Shown here: one piece after another, positions 7,192 through 14,550 of the stretch | How positions within the stretch are numbered: the first letter of the stretch is position 1 | How the letters are laid out: each line of letters begins with the position of its first letter | Assembly: GCF_005843925.1 (NCBI RefSeq) | Contig: NZ_VCBC01000005.1 | Coordinates: forward strand, 1 to 64,000 | Source of the DNA: Thalassotalea litorea | Lineage (GTDB): Bacteria > Pseudomonadota > Gammaproteobacteria > Enterobacterales > Alteromonadaceae | Length of the DNA stretch: 64,000 nt | Reading direction: 5' to 3' | Translations under genes and position numbers: made by a program | The notes under the pieces: generated by a model | Told to the model about the DNA's origin: nothing | Databases searched by the model: none | What the model saw: the letters and a program-made list of their open reading frames with translations, nothing else

Positions 7192-7515
7192 GTGCCAAAT
7201 ATTTTGTTTCTATGCAGTAAGAACAAGCTTCGAAGCCCAACGGCAGAAGCAGTATTTTGCAATATAGATGGGTGGGAAGTCTCTTCGGCTGGTATCAGTA
7301 GGGATGCTGAAGTTCATGTTTCTCTTGAAGACATCGAATGGGCTGATTATATCTTTGTTATGGAAAATGCTCATAAAAAGAAATTGTCTAAAAAATTTGG
7401 CAGCGCAATTAACGGGCAGTCTGTGATCTCTTTGGGAATACCAGATGACTACGAATACATGGATCAGGAATTGATTGATTTATTGAAATCAAAAGTTCCT
7501 GCATATGTAAAGTAA
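7192..7515 (+). CDS. Low-molecular-weight protein-tyrosine-phosphatase-like protein
   Basis: A 107-residue protein starting at GTG 7192 after 'ctggag'. The N-terminal strand ILFLCSKNKLRSPTAEA carries the CX5R(S) phosphate-binding loop of LMW phosphatases, at Cys8 and Arg14, although the usual C-x-x-N-x-C-R-S is SKNKLRS here, without the second Cys. An acidic segment PDDYEYMD near residue 83 can supply the general-acid Asp. It is shorter than classical LMW-PTPs (about 150) but matches a compact family often found singly in bacteria. Cytoplasmic; the protein substrate is unknown. Confidence 0.82.
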   Translation: MPNILFLCSKNKLRSPTAEAVFCNIDGWEVSSAGISRDAEVHVSLEDIEWADYIFVMENAHKKKLSKKFGSAINGQSVISLGIPDDYEYMDQELIDLLKSKVPAYVK

Positions 7516-7517
7516 AC

Positions 7518-7622
7518 ACATAACAAATTGTTAAAAGAAGGGACATAAAATCATTGGTTTAACGCCAGTTCCTCGCTAAAGTATAACCAATTGATTTTTA
7601 ATCTCTTATAGAGGCGCTAGGC
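7518..7622 (+). repeat. attC site
   Basis: acataac start. 'cattggtttaacgccagttc' and 'gtataaccaattga' form the arms. Core gctaggc at 7616. Confidence 0.75.
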
Positions 7623-7635
7623 GAATGGAGCAGAA

Positions 7636-7944
7636 ATGTATAAATTTCTTGTGAAGGTTATATTTATCGCAATGATACCTCCATCGGCATTTGCATCGAA
7701 CGATAGTGAATTCTATGACTCTATCCGAACATTGGATACGTTATTCGAAGTAATCGAAAATAGTGCAACTGAACACAAGTTCAAGGATCAGGGTATGGAA
7801 TTTACGCACTACTTTTCCTCGGAGCTTAATCGATCCTTTATTGTTAATGATGAAGTAGGGGAAGTCTGCTTTACCTATGAAGGCAGCGAGGTATTAAGTT
7901 GCTTTCCTTGTAAATCCGATGAAATCTCTGGAGCTTGTCCTTAG
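7636..7944 (+). CDS. Cassette-encoded small exported protein
   Basis: A 102-residue protein with a signal peptide (residues 1-21, ending AFA) starting at ATG 7636. The mature 80 residues are acidic and end in a cysteine-containing tail: CFTY, CFPC and CP give four Cys near the C-terminus, consistent with disulfides in the periplasm. No family recognised. It is the cassette that carries the Vibrio-type attC, so it was probably acquired from a Vibrio-like integron. Confidence 0.7.
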   Translation: MYKFLVKVIFIAMIPPSAFASNDSEFYDSIRTLDTLFEVIENSATEHKFKDQGMEFTHYFSSELNRSFIVNDEVGEVCFTYEGSEVLSCFPCKSDEISGACP

Positions 7945-7950
7945 AAGTTC

Positions 7951-8077
7951 GCCTAGCAAAGCGCTTAAGACAGATTTCCAACGCTTGGAATTTTCGGTTC
8001 AGGTTGGGTTTTGTGATTACGGTACATTAGTTTAGGTTAACTGGTCGCGTGGTTTATTACTTAACGCGGCATTATAT
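7951..8077 (+). repeat. attC site of Vibrio type
   Basis: Unlike the other sites, it has 'agcaaagcgcttaagacaga', 'ccaacgcttggaattttcgg', 'tgtgattacggtacattag' and 'taacgcggcatta'. This is the arrangement I recall from Vibrio superintegron repeats. About 127 bases long. Confidence 0.7.
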
Positions 8078-8091
8078 TTTTGTCGAGTCCT

Positions 8092-8691
8092 ATGAATAGA
8101 TTCTTAGCCACAGTATTTTTTCTCGTATCTCAAAACACCTATGCCGGTGATTTTGCCAATGATCTTGTTTCCGCGGCAATTGATCGTACCAAGCAAGACA
8201 TAACTTATGATGGGTCGTACTTTTCTATTGCATACCCCAACGGGGATGTCCCTCAGAATATTGGCGTTTGCACCGATGTCGTCATTCGATCTTATCGCTC
8301 ATTGGGAACAGACCTACAGGTTTTAGTGCATGAAGATATGTCCAAAAACTTCTCTGCCTACCCTTCAAAACGCATCTGGGGTTTAAGTCGCACTGACAAA
8401 AACATAGATCATCGCCGCGTCCCCAATTTACAAGCATTCTTAACTCGTAACGGCTCTGTGCTTCCCATCACCAATGACTCTAAAGATTATGCTCCTGGTG
8501 ATATTGTCACTTGGATGCTCCCAGGAAACCTTCCTCATATTGGTATCGTTACAGATAAAATATCGAAGATCACTGGAAATCCACTTATTGTTCACAATAT
8601 TGGTTCAGGGCCAAGTCTGGATGATATGCTATTTTCATATCAAATTACCGGGCACTACCGATATGTGCCAAATAAATATGGCAATTTTTAA
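8092..8691 (+). CDS. Exported DUF1287 family protein
   Basis: A 199-residue protein from ATG 8092; a TTG at 8080 would add four residues. The signal peptide (residues 1-18) ends TYA/G. The body carries most DUF1287 (YijF) landmarks in order: VCTDVVIRSYRSLGTDLQ, a 'VHEDM' segment, NIDHRRVPNLQAF, PGDIVTWML, HIGIVTD, VHNIGSGP and a final ITGHYRY. The conserved Cys and two His suggest an NlpC/P60-like papain fold, so a periplasmic peptidoglycan-related hydrolase is plausible but unproven. Full family length, apparently intact. Confidence 0.88.
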   Translation: MNRFLATVFFLVSQNTYAGDFANDLVSAAIDRTKQDITYDGSYFSIAYPNGDVPQNIGVCTDVVIRSYRSLGTDLQVLVHEDMSKNFSAYPSKRIWGLSRTDKNIDHRRVPNLQAFLTRNGSVLPITNDSKDYAPGDIVTWMLPGNLPHIGIVTDKISKITGNPLIVHNIGSGPSLDDMLFSYQITGHYRYVPNKYGNF

Positions 8692-8726
8692 GGAAGCGAG
8701 ACGCTGTAGCTACTTAAGGCGTTAGT
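8692..8726 (+). repeat. Truncated attC site
   Basis: Only 'gaagcgagacgctgtagct' plus 'acttaaggcgttagta' separates the stop codon from the core gttagta at 8720. The left half of a normal site is absent. Confidence 0.5.
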
Positions 8727-8752
8727 ATTACATATAGAGCAGGATAGTTTTG

Positions 8753-9421
8753 ATGAATAATCTACAAAAAGTTGCAGGTGTTTCAGCTATTTTTGAGGCT
8801 TTAATTTATATCGTTGCCTTTGTGTATTTTGGCGCTTTTTGGGAATATCCCTCCGAAGGTACAGCATCCGAAAAAATGGCATATTTGGCAGAAAACCAGT
8901 TTGTGTTTTCTATGATTTATTTTCTGATGTATGCAGTGTTTGGCATTTTTCTAGCGGTTCTTGTGGTTGGCTTATATGTGAAACTAAAACCAATAAATGA
9001 TCCAATTGTTAAAGTGGGTTCTATCTTTGGCGTTGTTTGGGTTGTTCTGGTTATTGCAAGCGGTATGCTGGCAACTATTGGGCTTTCACATGCAATTAAC
9101 CTAATGGATTTATCCTCCGAGAAAGCTTTTGATATGTGGAGAATTATTTCAGTGCTAATCGAAAGCCTTGGAGGCGGGAACGAACTGGTTGGTGGACTTT
9201 GGGTACTGTTAATCAGTATAGCTGCGTTAAAAGCCCAAGCATTCCCGCGAGGACTGAATTACCTTGGTGTCGTTGTAGGAGTTTCTGGTATTGCAACAAT
9301 ATATCCAGATAAAGTCTTCACCGAAATTTTTGGGATTACTCAGATTATTTGGTTTGTCTGGCTTGGTATATTCATGCTCGGCCAAAGCAATGTTAGCCAG
9401 TCTATTTCAGCCGACCGCTAA
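8753..9421 (+). CDS. DUF4386-like multi-pass membrane protein
   Basis: A 222-residue protein starting at ATG 8753 ('caggat' upstream); a TTG immediately before it is less likely. There are six hydrophobic segments: about residues 8-28, 48-75, 84-108, 140-160, 165-185 and 190-212. The layout and the ISVLIESLGGGNELVGGLWV region resemble DUF4386 membrane proteins. Function unknown. Both flanking attC sites are truncated, so this cassette may no longer be excisable. Confidence 0.72.
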   Translation: MNNLQKVAGVSAIFEALIYIVAFVYFGAFWEYPSEGTASEKMAYLAENQFVFSMIYFLMYAVFGIFLAVLVVGLYVKLKPINDPIVKVGSIFGVVWVVLVIASGMLATIGLSHAINLMDLSSEKAFDMWRIISVLIESLGGGNELVGGLWVLLISIAALKAQAFPRGLNYLGVVVGVSGIATIYPDKVFTEIFGITQIIWFVWLGIFMLGQSNVSQSISADR

Positions 9422-9447
9422 CGCGTCGACTAAATGAGGCATTATAT
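9414..9447 (+). repeat. Truncated attC site
   Basis: accgctaac to core attatat in only 34 bases. The ends can pair imperfectly (taacgcg with ggcatta) around a 12-base loop. The rest of the site is missing. Confidence 0.5.
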
Positions 9448-9471
9448 TTACTTTTCATTATTGGAGTTCAA

Positions 9472-9903
9472 TTGATTAATTTCAGAGAAAAATCATTGCT
9501 ATTATTTTGTGGTATCTTGCTTTGTGGGTGTGTCACAACGAACCCGTCTATTGAACGAAAAAATTATTTTCCTTGGGAGAATGATACTGGTTATACACAA
9601 GTAGTAAAAAATGGTAACACTCTGTATATCTCTGGTATTACGAGCGAAAAAGCCAGCTTTGAAAACCAAGTGGACGATATATACACTAACATCAAGAAGA
9701 TACTGTCTGATTATAATGTTGGAACCGATGCTATCGTAAAAGAAGTTATCTTCACTACAGACATTGAAAAGTTAAAGTCGGCAATCCCAATACGTAAGGC
9801 TTATTTTGACGGTAAATACCCGTCTTCCAGCTGGGTTGAAGTAAAAAGGCTATGGAGCGAATCACACTTTTTAGAAGTTGAACTTGTTGTTGTGTTACCG
9901 TAA
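9472..9903 (+). CDS. RidA/YjgF-family lipoprotein
   Basis: A 143-residue protein starting at TTG 9472 with 'ggag' upstream. Residues 1-20 are a lipoprotein signal ending LCGC. Residues 35-143 match the Rid fold: GNTLYISGIT, QVDDIYTNIKKILSDYNVG, VKEVIFTTDI, RKAYF, SSWVEVKRLW, and a final EVELVVVLP. The Arg that RidA uses to deaminate enamines is not evident at its usual place near 'p-x-R-T/S-x-V'; the segment reads PSSSWVEV. An exported Rid paralogue without deaminase activity is therefore plausible. Lipid-anchored Rid proteins are unusual because RidA acts on cytosolic 2-aminoacrylate. Confidence 0.8.
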   Translation: MINFREKSLLLFCGILLCGCVTTNPSIERKNYFPWENDTGYTQVVKNGNTLYISGITSEKASFENQVDDIYTNIKKILSDYNVGTDAIVKEVIFTTDIEKLKSAIPIRKAYFDGKYPSSSWVEVKRLWSESHFLEVELVVVLP

Positions 9904-10001
9904 ACATAACAAGCTAATAAATAAGGACAAAAAACAGTTTGCTGTTTTCGTTCCTCAACCTTTAGAAAAATAAATTTGCCAATTATTTGGGCACCATAAA
10001 T
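9904..10001 (+). repeat. attC site with degenerate core
   Basis: acataacaagctaataaata, 'ggacaaaaaacagtttgctg', 'cgttcctcaacctttag'. The right core reads caccata instead of gttaggt. Confidence 0.65.
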
Positions 10002-10018
10002 ACAAGGAAGTTTCGGTT

Positions 10019-10498
10019 ATGAAAAATAATTTTAGTATCTTAATCATTGCTATTTGTTTGCATGGTTGTGCCTCAACCAACGATGAGACAATAAAAGAGT
10101 ATCCAAATCTATCGTTAACTCACAATGAAATTAAATCCTCAAAGTGGGATCAACTCAATAGATTTCCTGCTAGATACCCAATAAAAGCAGTGCAAAAATT
10201 TATTGAAGGCTGTGCAACAATTGAATATGTAATAACCCCACAAAATGAAGTTAAGGACATTGTTGTCGTAGTTTCAACAAATAAACATTTTTCAAAAGCT
10301 GCTAAACAAGCAATTAAAAGCTGGAAATGGTCAGAGTTACCTAAAAGCATCCTTACTCAACCAGTCAAAACACAAACTCGATTTGATTTCTGTTTTGATA
10401 AGCCAAATCAGCCTTGTTCATCTACTATTCCAACATATTCATGTCCAAGCGAAGATATCATTTATTCCACAGGCATGCTTGTGAAGGCAAGCGGGTAA
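10019..10498 (+). CDS. Lipoprotein with TonB C-terminal-like domain
   Basis: A 159-residue protein from ATG 10019, about ten bases after 'aaggaag'. The signal ends at the lipobox LHGC (Cys17). Residues 50-125 (RYPIKAVQKFIEGCATIEYV, then 'VIT' and AAKQAIKSWKW) have the TonB_C pattern of 'YP..A......G.v.v.f.i...G.v.....s......f..aa..a...W.f'. There is no N-terminal TonB transmembrane/ExbBD-binding segment and no Pro-rich linker, so it is not a working energy transducer but a lipid-anchored stand-alone domain. The partner is unknown. Confidence 0.78.
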   Translation: MKNNFSILIIAICLHGCASTNDETIKEYPNLSLTHNEIKSSKWDQLNRFPARYPIKAVQKFIEGCATIEYVITPQNEVKDIVVVVSTNKHFSKAAKQAIKSWKWSELPKSILTQPVKTQTRFDFCFDKPNQPCSSTIPTYSCPSEDIIYSTGMLVKASG

Positions 10499-10502
10499 TG
10501 TA

Positions 10503-10601
10503 TTTATAACAAGCTGTTCATACGGGCAAATAACAGTAGGCTTTTGCTCGTTCCTCGCTAATTTTAGCCACCATTTTTTCGCGCTTCGTAAGGCGTTATA
10601 A
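10503..10601 (+). repeat. attC site
   Basis: tttataacaagctgttcata, 'gggcaaataacagtaggctt', 'gttcctcgctaattttagcc', core gttataa at 10595. This is the best match to the array consensus. Confidence 0.78.
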
Positions 10602-10640
10602 GTTAGGAAATCAAATTCAAAGCCTTGAATTAATAAATAT

Positions 10641-11678
10641 ATGAAAAACAGAAAACTAAAATTCATATTCAGAATCGTATTATTTGCAGGGACAGCAATT
10701 TCTCTTTTTTACGTGCCGTGGATATTGGTGAAAGCATGGATATTACCCCTGCCAAGTACAGTTCAGGAACAAGTTGATGAAGCAATAAGTCATGGGTTCG
10801 ATGGCATGATTGTTTATATTGATCAAGCCGGGCAACCACCGGAATTTTATGCCGGTGGTTGGAAAGATCGAAAAAATAAAATACCTGCCGATCCAGAAGC
10901 ATTATTTAAGATTGCGAGTATTAGCAAGTTGTATGTTGCCGTTTCTATGGCGAAATTAGCCAATGACAACCGTTTGTCTTTAGATGATAAGGTTGCAGAC
11001 TACTTTCCGGAGCTTGTGGGCAGAATTGAAAATATTGAAAAGATCACGTTGAAACTAATGGTACAACATCGCAGTGGTATTCCAAACTTTACTAATAATC
11101 CCATTTTTTGGCAAAACGAACAGGAAAACAGTAAAAGAGCCTTAGAATTTGCCCTTGATTTACCCGCAAGCTTTGAGCCAGATAAAGGCTATGAATATTC
11201 AAATACAAATTATTTGTTGCTTCGCCAGGTTATAGAAAAGGTCGTGGGTTATTCGCATCATCAATATATTAAAGAGGAAATATTGATCCCTCTAGGGCTG
11301 AACAATACGTTTAGTTCGCTGAGCGAAGTAGATTTAGACGACGTAATGAGTGGCTATTATGTTGGTGTTGAAGAGGATTTCAAGACCCATGAATACGGCA
11401 TGTTGGCAACAGCAGAGGATGTCGGCACATTCTTGCGGGCATTAAACGACGGTTCAGTATTTGATGCAGGTGAACAGGCAATATACTCCTCTATTTACGT
11501 ATATGAACATGGTGGGCTTGTTCCGGGCTACCAAAGTCTTGCGGAATACCACAAAGACATAGATACCGTAGTTGTGCAATTTATCAATACCACGGATTTT
11601 AACGGGTATGATTGGAATCTATCGGAAATCATCATTAACCGTATTGTCGATATACTCAAAAATGACAAAAAGTCATAA
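10641..11678 (+). CDS. Serine hydrolase of the beta-lactamase/PBP (class C) family
   Basis: A 345-residue protein with an N-terminal membrane segment (residues 8-32). The active-site SxxK appears as SISK (near residue 92, in FKIASISKLYVAV), the YxN motif as YSN (in GYEYSNTNY), and the third motif as HGG (in EHGGLVPGY). This is the AmpC/EstB/D-aminopeptidase-like family, shorter than many members. Likely a periplasmic D,D-peptidase or esterase. Resistance activity cannot be inferred. It is the second largest gene in the array, next to two peptidoglycan- or envelope-type cassettes. Confidence 0.88.
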   Translation: MKNRKLKFIFRIVLFAGTAISLFYVPWILVKAWILPLPSTVQEQVDEAISHGFDGMIVYIDQAGQPPEFYAGGWKDRKNKIPADPEALFKIASISKLYVAVSMAKLANDNRLSLDDKVADYFPELVGRIENIEKITLKLMVQHRSGIPNFTNNPIFWQNEQENSKRALEFALDLPASFEPDKGYEYSNTNYLLLRQVIEKVVGYSHHQYIKEEILIPLGLNNTFSSLSEVDLDDVMSGYYVGVEEDFKTHEYGMLATAEDVGTFLRALNDGSVFDAGEQAIYSSIYVYEHGGLVPGYQSLAEYHKDIDTVVVQFINTTDFNGYDWNLSEIIINRIVDILKNDKKS

Positions 11679-11688
11679 AAAATTGGTA

Positions 11689-11731
11689 AAGAAGGGCGCA
11701 CCAACATGTGGCTCTTCTTGAGGTGTTATAT
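11689..11731 (+). repeat. Atypical short attC-like site
   Basis: aagaagggcgcacc and 'tggctcttctt' form a hairpin (aagaag/cttctt) ending with gttatat. The other attC signature segments are missing, so assignment rests mainly on position. Confidence 0.4.
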
Positions 11732-11746
11732 GCCAAAAGGAGCCGG

Positions 11747-12100
11747 ATGAAACTTCTGTTTAAAATTGCTTTTTCAGTTGTCGCTATACTCACTGCACTG
11801 TATTGTGCCAGTTTCTATATTTTGCCGAGTGTAAAAATAGTGAATAATTCGGGTGCAGAAATAGCTCAAGCGAAAGTTACATTGCCAAGTAGCCAATTAG
11901 ATTTTGGTTCAATATCTAGCGGGGAAAGCAATACCCTTCATTATTCACTGTCGCAACAACACGATGGTGTATACACCTACGAATTTTTCAGCGCTAATTC
12001 AGTTGCATATCGAGGTAGTTGTGGATACGTTACTAGTAACGAAATAAATAAACGTGTTGTTATAACAGTGCAAAAAGGCAAGCTTGTCACATGCAATTAG
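11747..12100 (+). CDS. Cassette-encoded small membrane-anchored protein
   Basis: 117 residues from ATG 11747, chosen for its strong 'aaaaggag' eight bases upstream; an ATG-less extension to 11708 overlaps the attC-like site. Residues 4-26 are a signal anchor or signal peptide. The mature part is beta-rich (KIVNNSGAEIAQAKVTLPSS, 'DFGSISSGES', and a Cys pair at CGY and the terminal TCN that could be disulfide-bonded). The layout resembles the first cassette gene (82-426). Function unknown. It is the last intact cassette before array relics. Confidence 0.7.
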   Translation: MKLLFKIAFSVVAILTALYCASFYILPSVKIVNNSGAEIAQAKVTLPSSQLDFGSISSGESNTLHYSLSQQHDGVYTYEFFSANSVAYRGSCGYVTSNEINKRVVITVQKGKLVTCN

Positions 12101-12103
12101 GTA

Positions 12104-12206
12104 AATTGCAAGGCAGTTGAGAACGGACGCAATACATTTGGCTTGCACTCATTCATAACTAAAGTTTAGGCAACTATTTTTTAGCCCTTTATGCGGTCTT
12201 TATACG
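12104..12206 (+). repeat. Degenerate attC relic
   Basis: 'ggcagttgagaacggacgca', 'cattcataactaaagtttag', 'tagccctttatgcgg' follow the attC order, with poor cores. Confidence 0.5.
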
Positions 12207-12281
12207 TAAATGGGTACCAATAAATGAATTTACTATTTATTTACCGCCCAAATGGGTGAAATAGAAATAGAAATAGAGTAA

Positions 12282-12378
12282 GCGAATTAATAAGGACAAA
12301 TAACCGTTTGCTGTTTTCGTCCCTAAAAGTATCCCCATCATATTTTTCTATTATCCTGCGGTTATATGGCGCTTTAGG
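12282..12378 (+). repeat. Degenerate attC relic at array end
   Basis: 'gcgaattaataaggacaaat' and 'ccgtttgctgttttcgtccc' clearly match the site at 9904-10001, with the left and right cores lost. No gene lies between it and the previous relic. Confidence 0.5.
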
Positions 12379-12696
12379 TAGTCGGATGCGTTGCGAAGTT
12401 AAGCGCTGTCGGTTGTTTTAAAAGGCGGCGAGGGTGTCTGTTAATACTTTTAATCGCGTTTTTTCGAACGGACGATGTTTTGAGACGGGATTTTTAGACG
12501 ACTGCGCCTTCGATGCTATCATTACAAATACCCGAGTCATCTCTCCACCTTTATCGAATTATCAACACCTTAGGGGAGTGAATGAACGGATGTTGCTATT
12601 GCAACTTAGGTGATTTCATTTATAGTTACTGTATAACAATTCACCAATTTGGAGAATTGGTTAACTGCTAAAAACTAACCATAACAGGATGTTTTA
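12379..12696. other. Intergenic region after the cassette array
   Basis: No open frame of note. An inverted repeat accaattt/gagaattggt at about 12643-12661 lies shortly before the next gene. Otherwise I see no recognisable element; it probably holds the promoter of the next gene. Confidence 0.4.
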
Positions 12697-13356
12697 ATGG
12701 GTAAATCAAGCTTAGTAGTCTTAATTTTAGGGTTTCAGTTTGCAGCCTTTGCGCAGCAGGCAAGCGAACCCGTCAATATTCCGCAAACGCAAGTTAACGC
12801 ACCAACACCAACACAAACACAAACACCAACACAAACACCAACACAATCACAAATAAGCCATTCGCAGGAGCCATCTCCTGAGCAAACACGATGTCCTGGT
12901 ATTGAAACTCTTAGCAATAAAGATGATCCCAATCAGATTTATCGTCGTGTGGTTCGCTGCTCGCAATTACAGGAATACGATAGAGCTGCTGAGCTTATGT
13001 TTGTTGCCATGTCTTACGGCAAGTTTGACTCGATGCGAGTCAGCGGCAAAGTCAGGCATCACGCGGCGGCGCGTTCACGAATAGAAGCGATGAATAAACT
13101 CAATGCAATGCAGCTGGATGGGCTTCATCAGGCGTTAATTGTAAAATTTCAAAATGAAGATGAGCGCCAGCAATTGTGTTCATTAATGCGATCGATTGGG
13201 CAACCGGTATATCAGCCCGAATATATGCTTAACTATCAAAATCCACTGAGTAGCCGTCAGACCCACTTAGCGTCGCCATCATTAGGCCTACCGACTTTTG
13301 AACAGGAGTTAGCATGGGAAAGCGTATTTTTTAATTTTGCCCGTTGCTCTGCGTAA
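12697..13356 (+). CDS. Exported protein with Thr/Gln/Pro repeat linker, unknown function
   Basis: A 219-residue protein with a signal peptide (residues 1-19, ending AFA). Residues 34-55 are a low-complexity PTQTQTPTQT linker encoded by a tandem 'acaccaacacaa' repeat whose 12-base unit preserves the frame. The remaining 160 residues form a globular part with four Cys (CPGIE, RCSQ, LCSLM, RCSA), containing YRRVVRCSQLQEYDRAAELM, which looks like a helical tetratricopeptide-type hairpin. No known family recognised. Start ATG preceded by 'aacagga'. Cell-surface or periplasmic location is inferred. Confidence 0.78.
   Translation: MGKSSLVVLILGFQFAAFAQQASEPVNIPQTQVNAPTPTQTQTPTQTPTQSQISHSQEPSPEQTRCPGIETLSNKDDPNQIYRRVVRCSQLQEYDRAAELMFVAMSYGKFDSMRVSGKVRHHAAARSRIEAMNKLNAMQLDGLHQALIVKFQNEDERQQLCSLMRSIGQPVYQPEYMLNYQNPLSSRQTHLASPSLGLPTFEQELAWESVFFNFARCSA
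12801..12852 (+). repeat. Tandem 12-base repeat inside CDS
   Basis: Imperfect copies of acaccaacacaa encode a Pro-Thr-Gln linker. Changes in copy number would lengthen or shorten the linker without shifting frame. Confidence 0.65.
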
Positions 13357-13614
13357 TATGTTAGAAAGTGTCCTTTTTGCCGATCGTCAATCAATGAACA
13401 CAAGATCTAAGAGCGGCGCTAATTTGATGCGTATGAAAATGATGAAATAAGTGTTAATGGAAATCATTAACTCAGTTACTTGTAAATTTAACGTTATCGC
13501 AAGGTTGAAACCAGGTTAAATCCCGTCCATTTATACAGATATCGCTGGCGCTAAACGTTCGCTGTGGTACGCTATTCAGTCCAATTAGTCATCATTGTGA
13601 AGTCATAAACAGGC

Positions 13615-14550
13615 ATGGGCAAAACTCTCCATTTCATTTGCATATTTATTGTTGCTCAACTGTTGTTCGCCTGTTCGACCACAGATGCACCGCAATATTT
13701 TAAAACCGAAACAAAAGAAAGAGTTATTTGGCAATCTGTGTCAGAAGCCCAACCACAAGATGTTACTGGCATAGACTTTCGTAATGGTCGGTTGGTGAAT
13801 AATATCTGGATTATCGATCTCCATCAGGAAGTGGCACTTAAGCAGAAATTACTGCAACAAATCATCGAGCACCGTGGCACGGATAAACCAATGACCTTAG
13901 ATTTAGTCATCGCGCAATCCCAGTGTACTTTTCGCAATACCGATTGCAGCACTTCATCGATAGACTGGTTAGTGGAACCTGGAAAAGAAACGTTTATTGG
14001 CTTTACCGGGGAAACCAAAACAGAAGTTCATCCTTATGATAATCGTTTTGGTGATTTGTCAGCGACATTACAGGTAAAACAGAAACAAAATATCGTTACA
14101 ATTCCTGTGAGTTGGCGAATAAAAGATCATAAAGTCTATGTCGACTTAAAGCCTGCACTGTTGCAATCGCCATTTGAACCAGAAAAAGCCATTTTAAAAG
14201 TGGATTTTGCAAATGATCACCATCAGTACAGCCATAAAGTTGTATTTGAACAATATATCTTTAATTTACTCGAACTCTCGCCTCAGTATTGGCACAAGCC
14301 GGATATCAATATCCAACAATGGCTTGATGCCATTGCACAATGTCTTCCGGTTGGTGATTTTGACTGTGCGATAGCATATATGCTGAAAATCCAGCGCAGT
14401 GGTGAGCAACTACCCGATAGTTACTATTATCATATCGCGTCAATGTATTTAATGGCGGGTGATAGTGAGAAGGCCAAAGCCTACGCTCAAAAATACCTCG
14501 CTACCGCCAGTTCAGAACAATACAAACATCAGGCGAGGGCAATGCTTTAA
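13615..14550 (+). CDS. Lipoprotein with C-terminal TPR-like helices
   Basis: A 311-residue protein. The signal sequence ends with the lipobox LFAC (Cys20). The middle (residues 40-220) is beta-rich with 'CTFRNTDC' and repeated strand patterns. Residues 260-311 (YYYHIASMYLMAGDSEKAKA and AQKYLATASS) form a tetratricopeptide-like helix pair. No named family recognised. It overlaps the next gene by one base (TAATG), so the two are translationally coupled and probably act together at the outer membrane or in the periplasm. Confidence 0.78.
   Translation: MGKTLHFICIFIVAQLLFACSTTDAPQYFKTETKERVIWQSVSEAQPQDVTGIDFRNGRLVNNIWIIDLHQEVALKQKLLQQIIEHRGTDKPMTLDLVIAQSQCTFRNTDCSTSSIDWLVEPGKETFIGFTGETKTEVHPYDNRFGDLSATLQVKQKQNIVTIPVSWRIKDHKVYVDLKPALLQSPFEPEKAILKVDFANDHHQYSHKVVFEQYIFNLLELSPQYWHKPDINIQQWLDAIAQCLPVGDFDCAIAYMLKIQRSGEQLPDSYYYHIASMYLMAGDSEKAKAYAQKYLATASSEQYKHQARAML

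Larger units (their letters stand above)
1..12378 (+). mobile_element. Chromosomal integron gene-cassette array (distal part)
   Basis: About fifteen genes in the same orientation are separated by attC-like sites. Each site begins close to the stop codon with a (c)ataacaa(g)-type inverse core and ends with a gcgttaggt/gcgttatgt-type core before the next gene. The bodies share a 'ggacaaataacag' segment, a 'ttcctcgct...tttagccaa' segment and 'gccccttaa'. Typical of cassettes, the genes are small, mostly lack their own promoters and are functionally unrelated. Known integrons place intI and attI at the proximal end; since cassettes read rightward here, these should lie left of base 1. The array fades out at two degenerate attC relics at 12.1-12.4 kb. 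Seen: repeats and layout. Inferred: integron identity. Confidence 0.86.

Noticed and set aside
10641..11678. Antibiotic-resistance beta-lactamase cassette
   Set aside because: The SxxK/YxN/HGG motifs are shared by many esterases and D,D-peptidases, and there is an uncleaved membrane segment. Nothing points to resistance.
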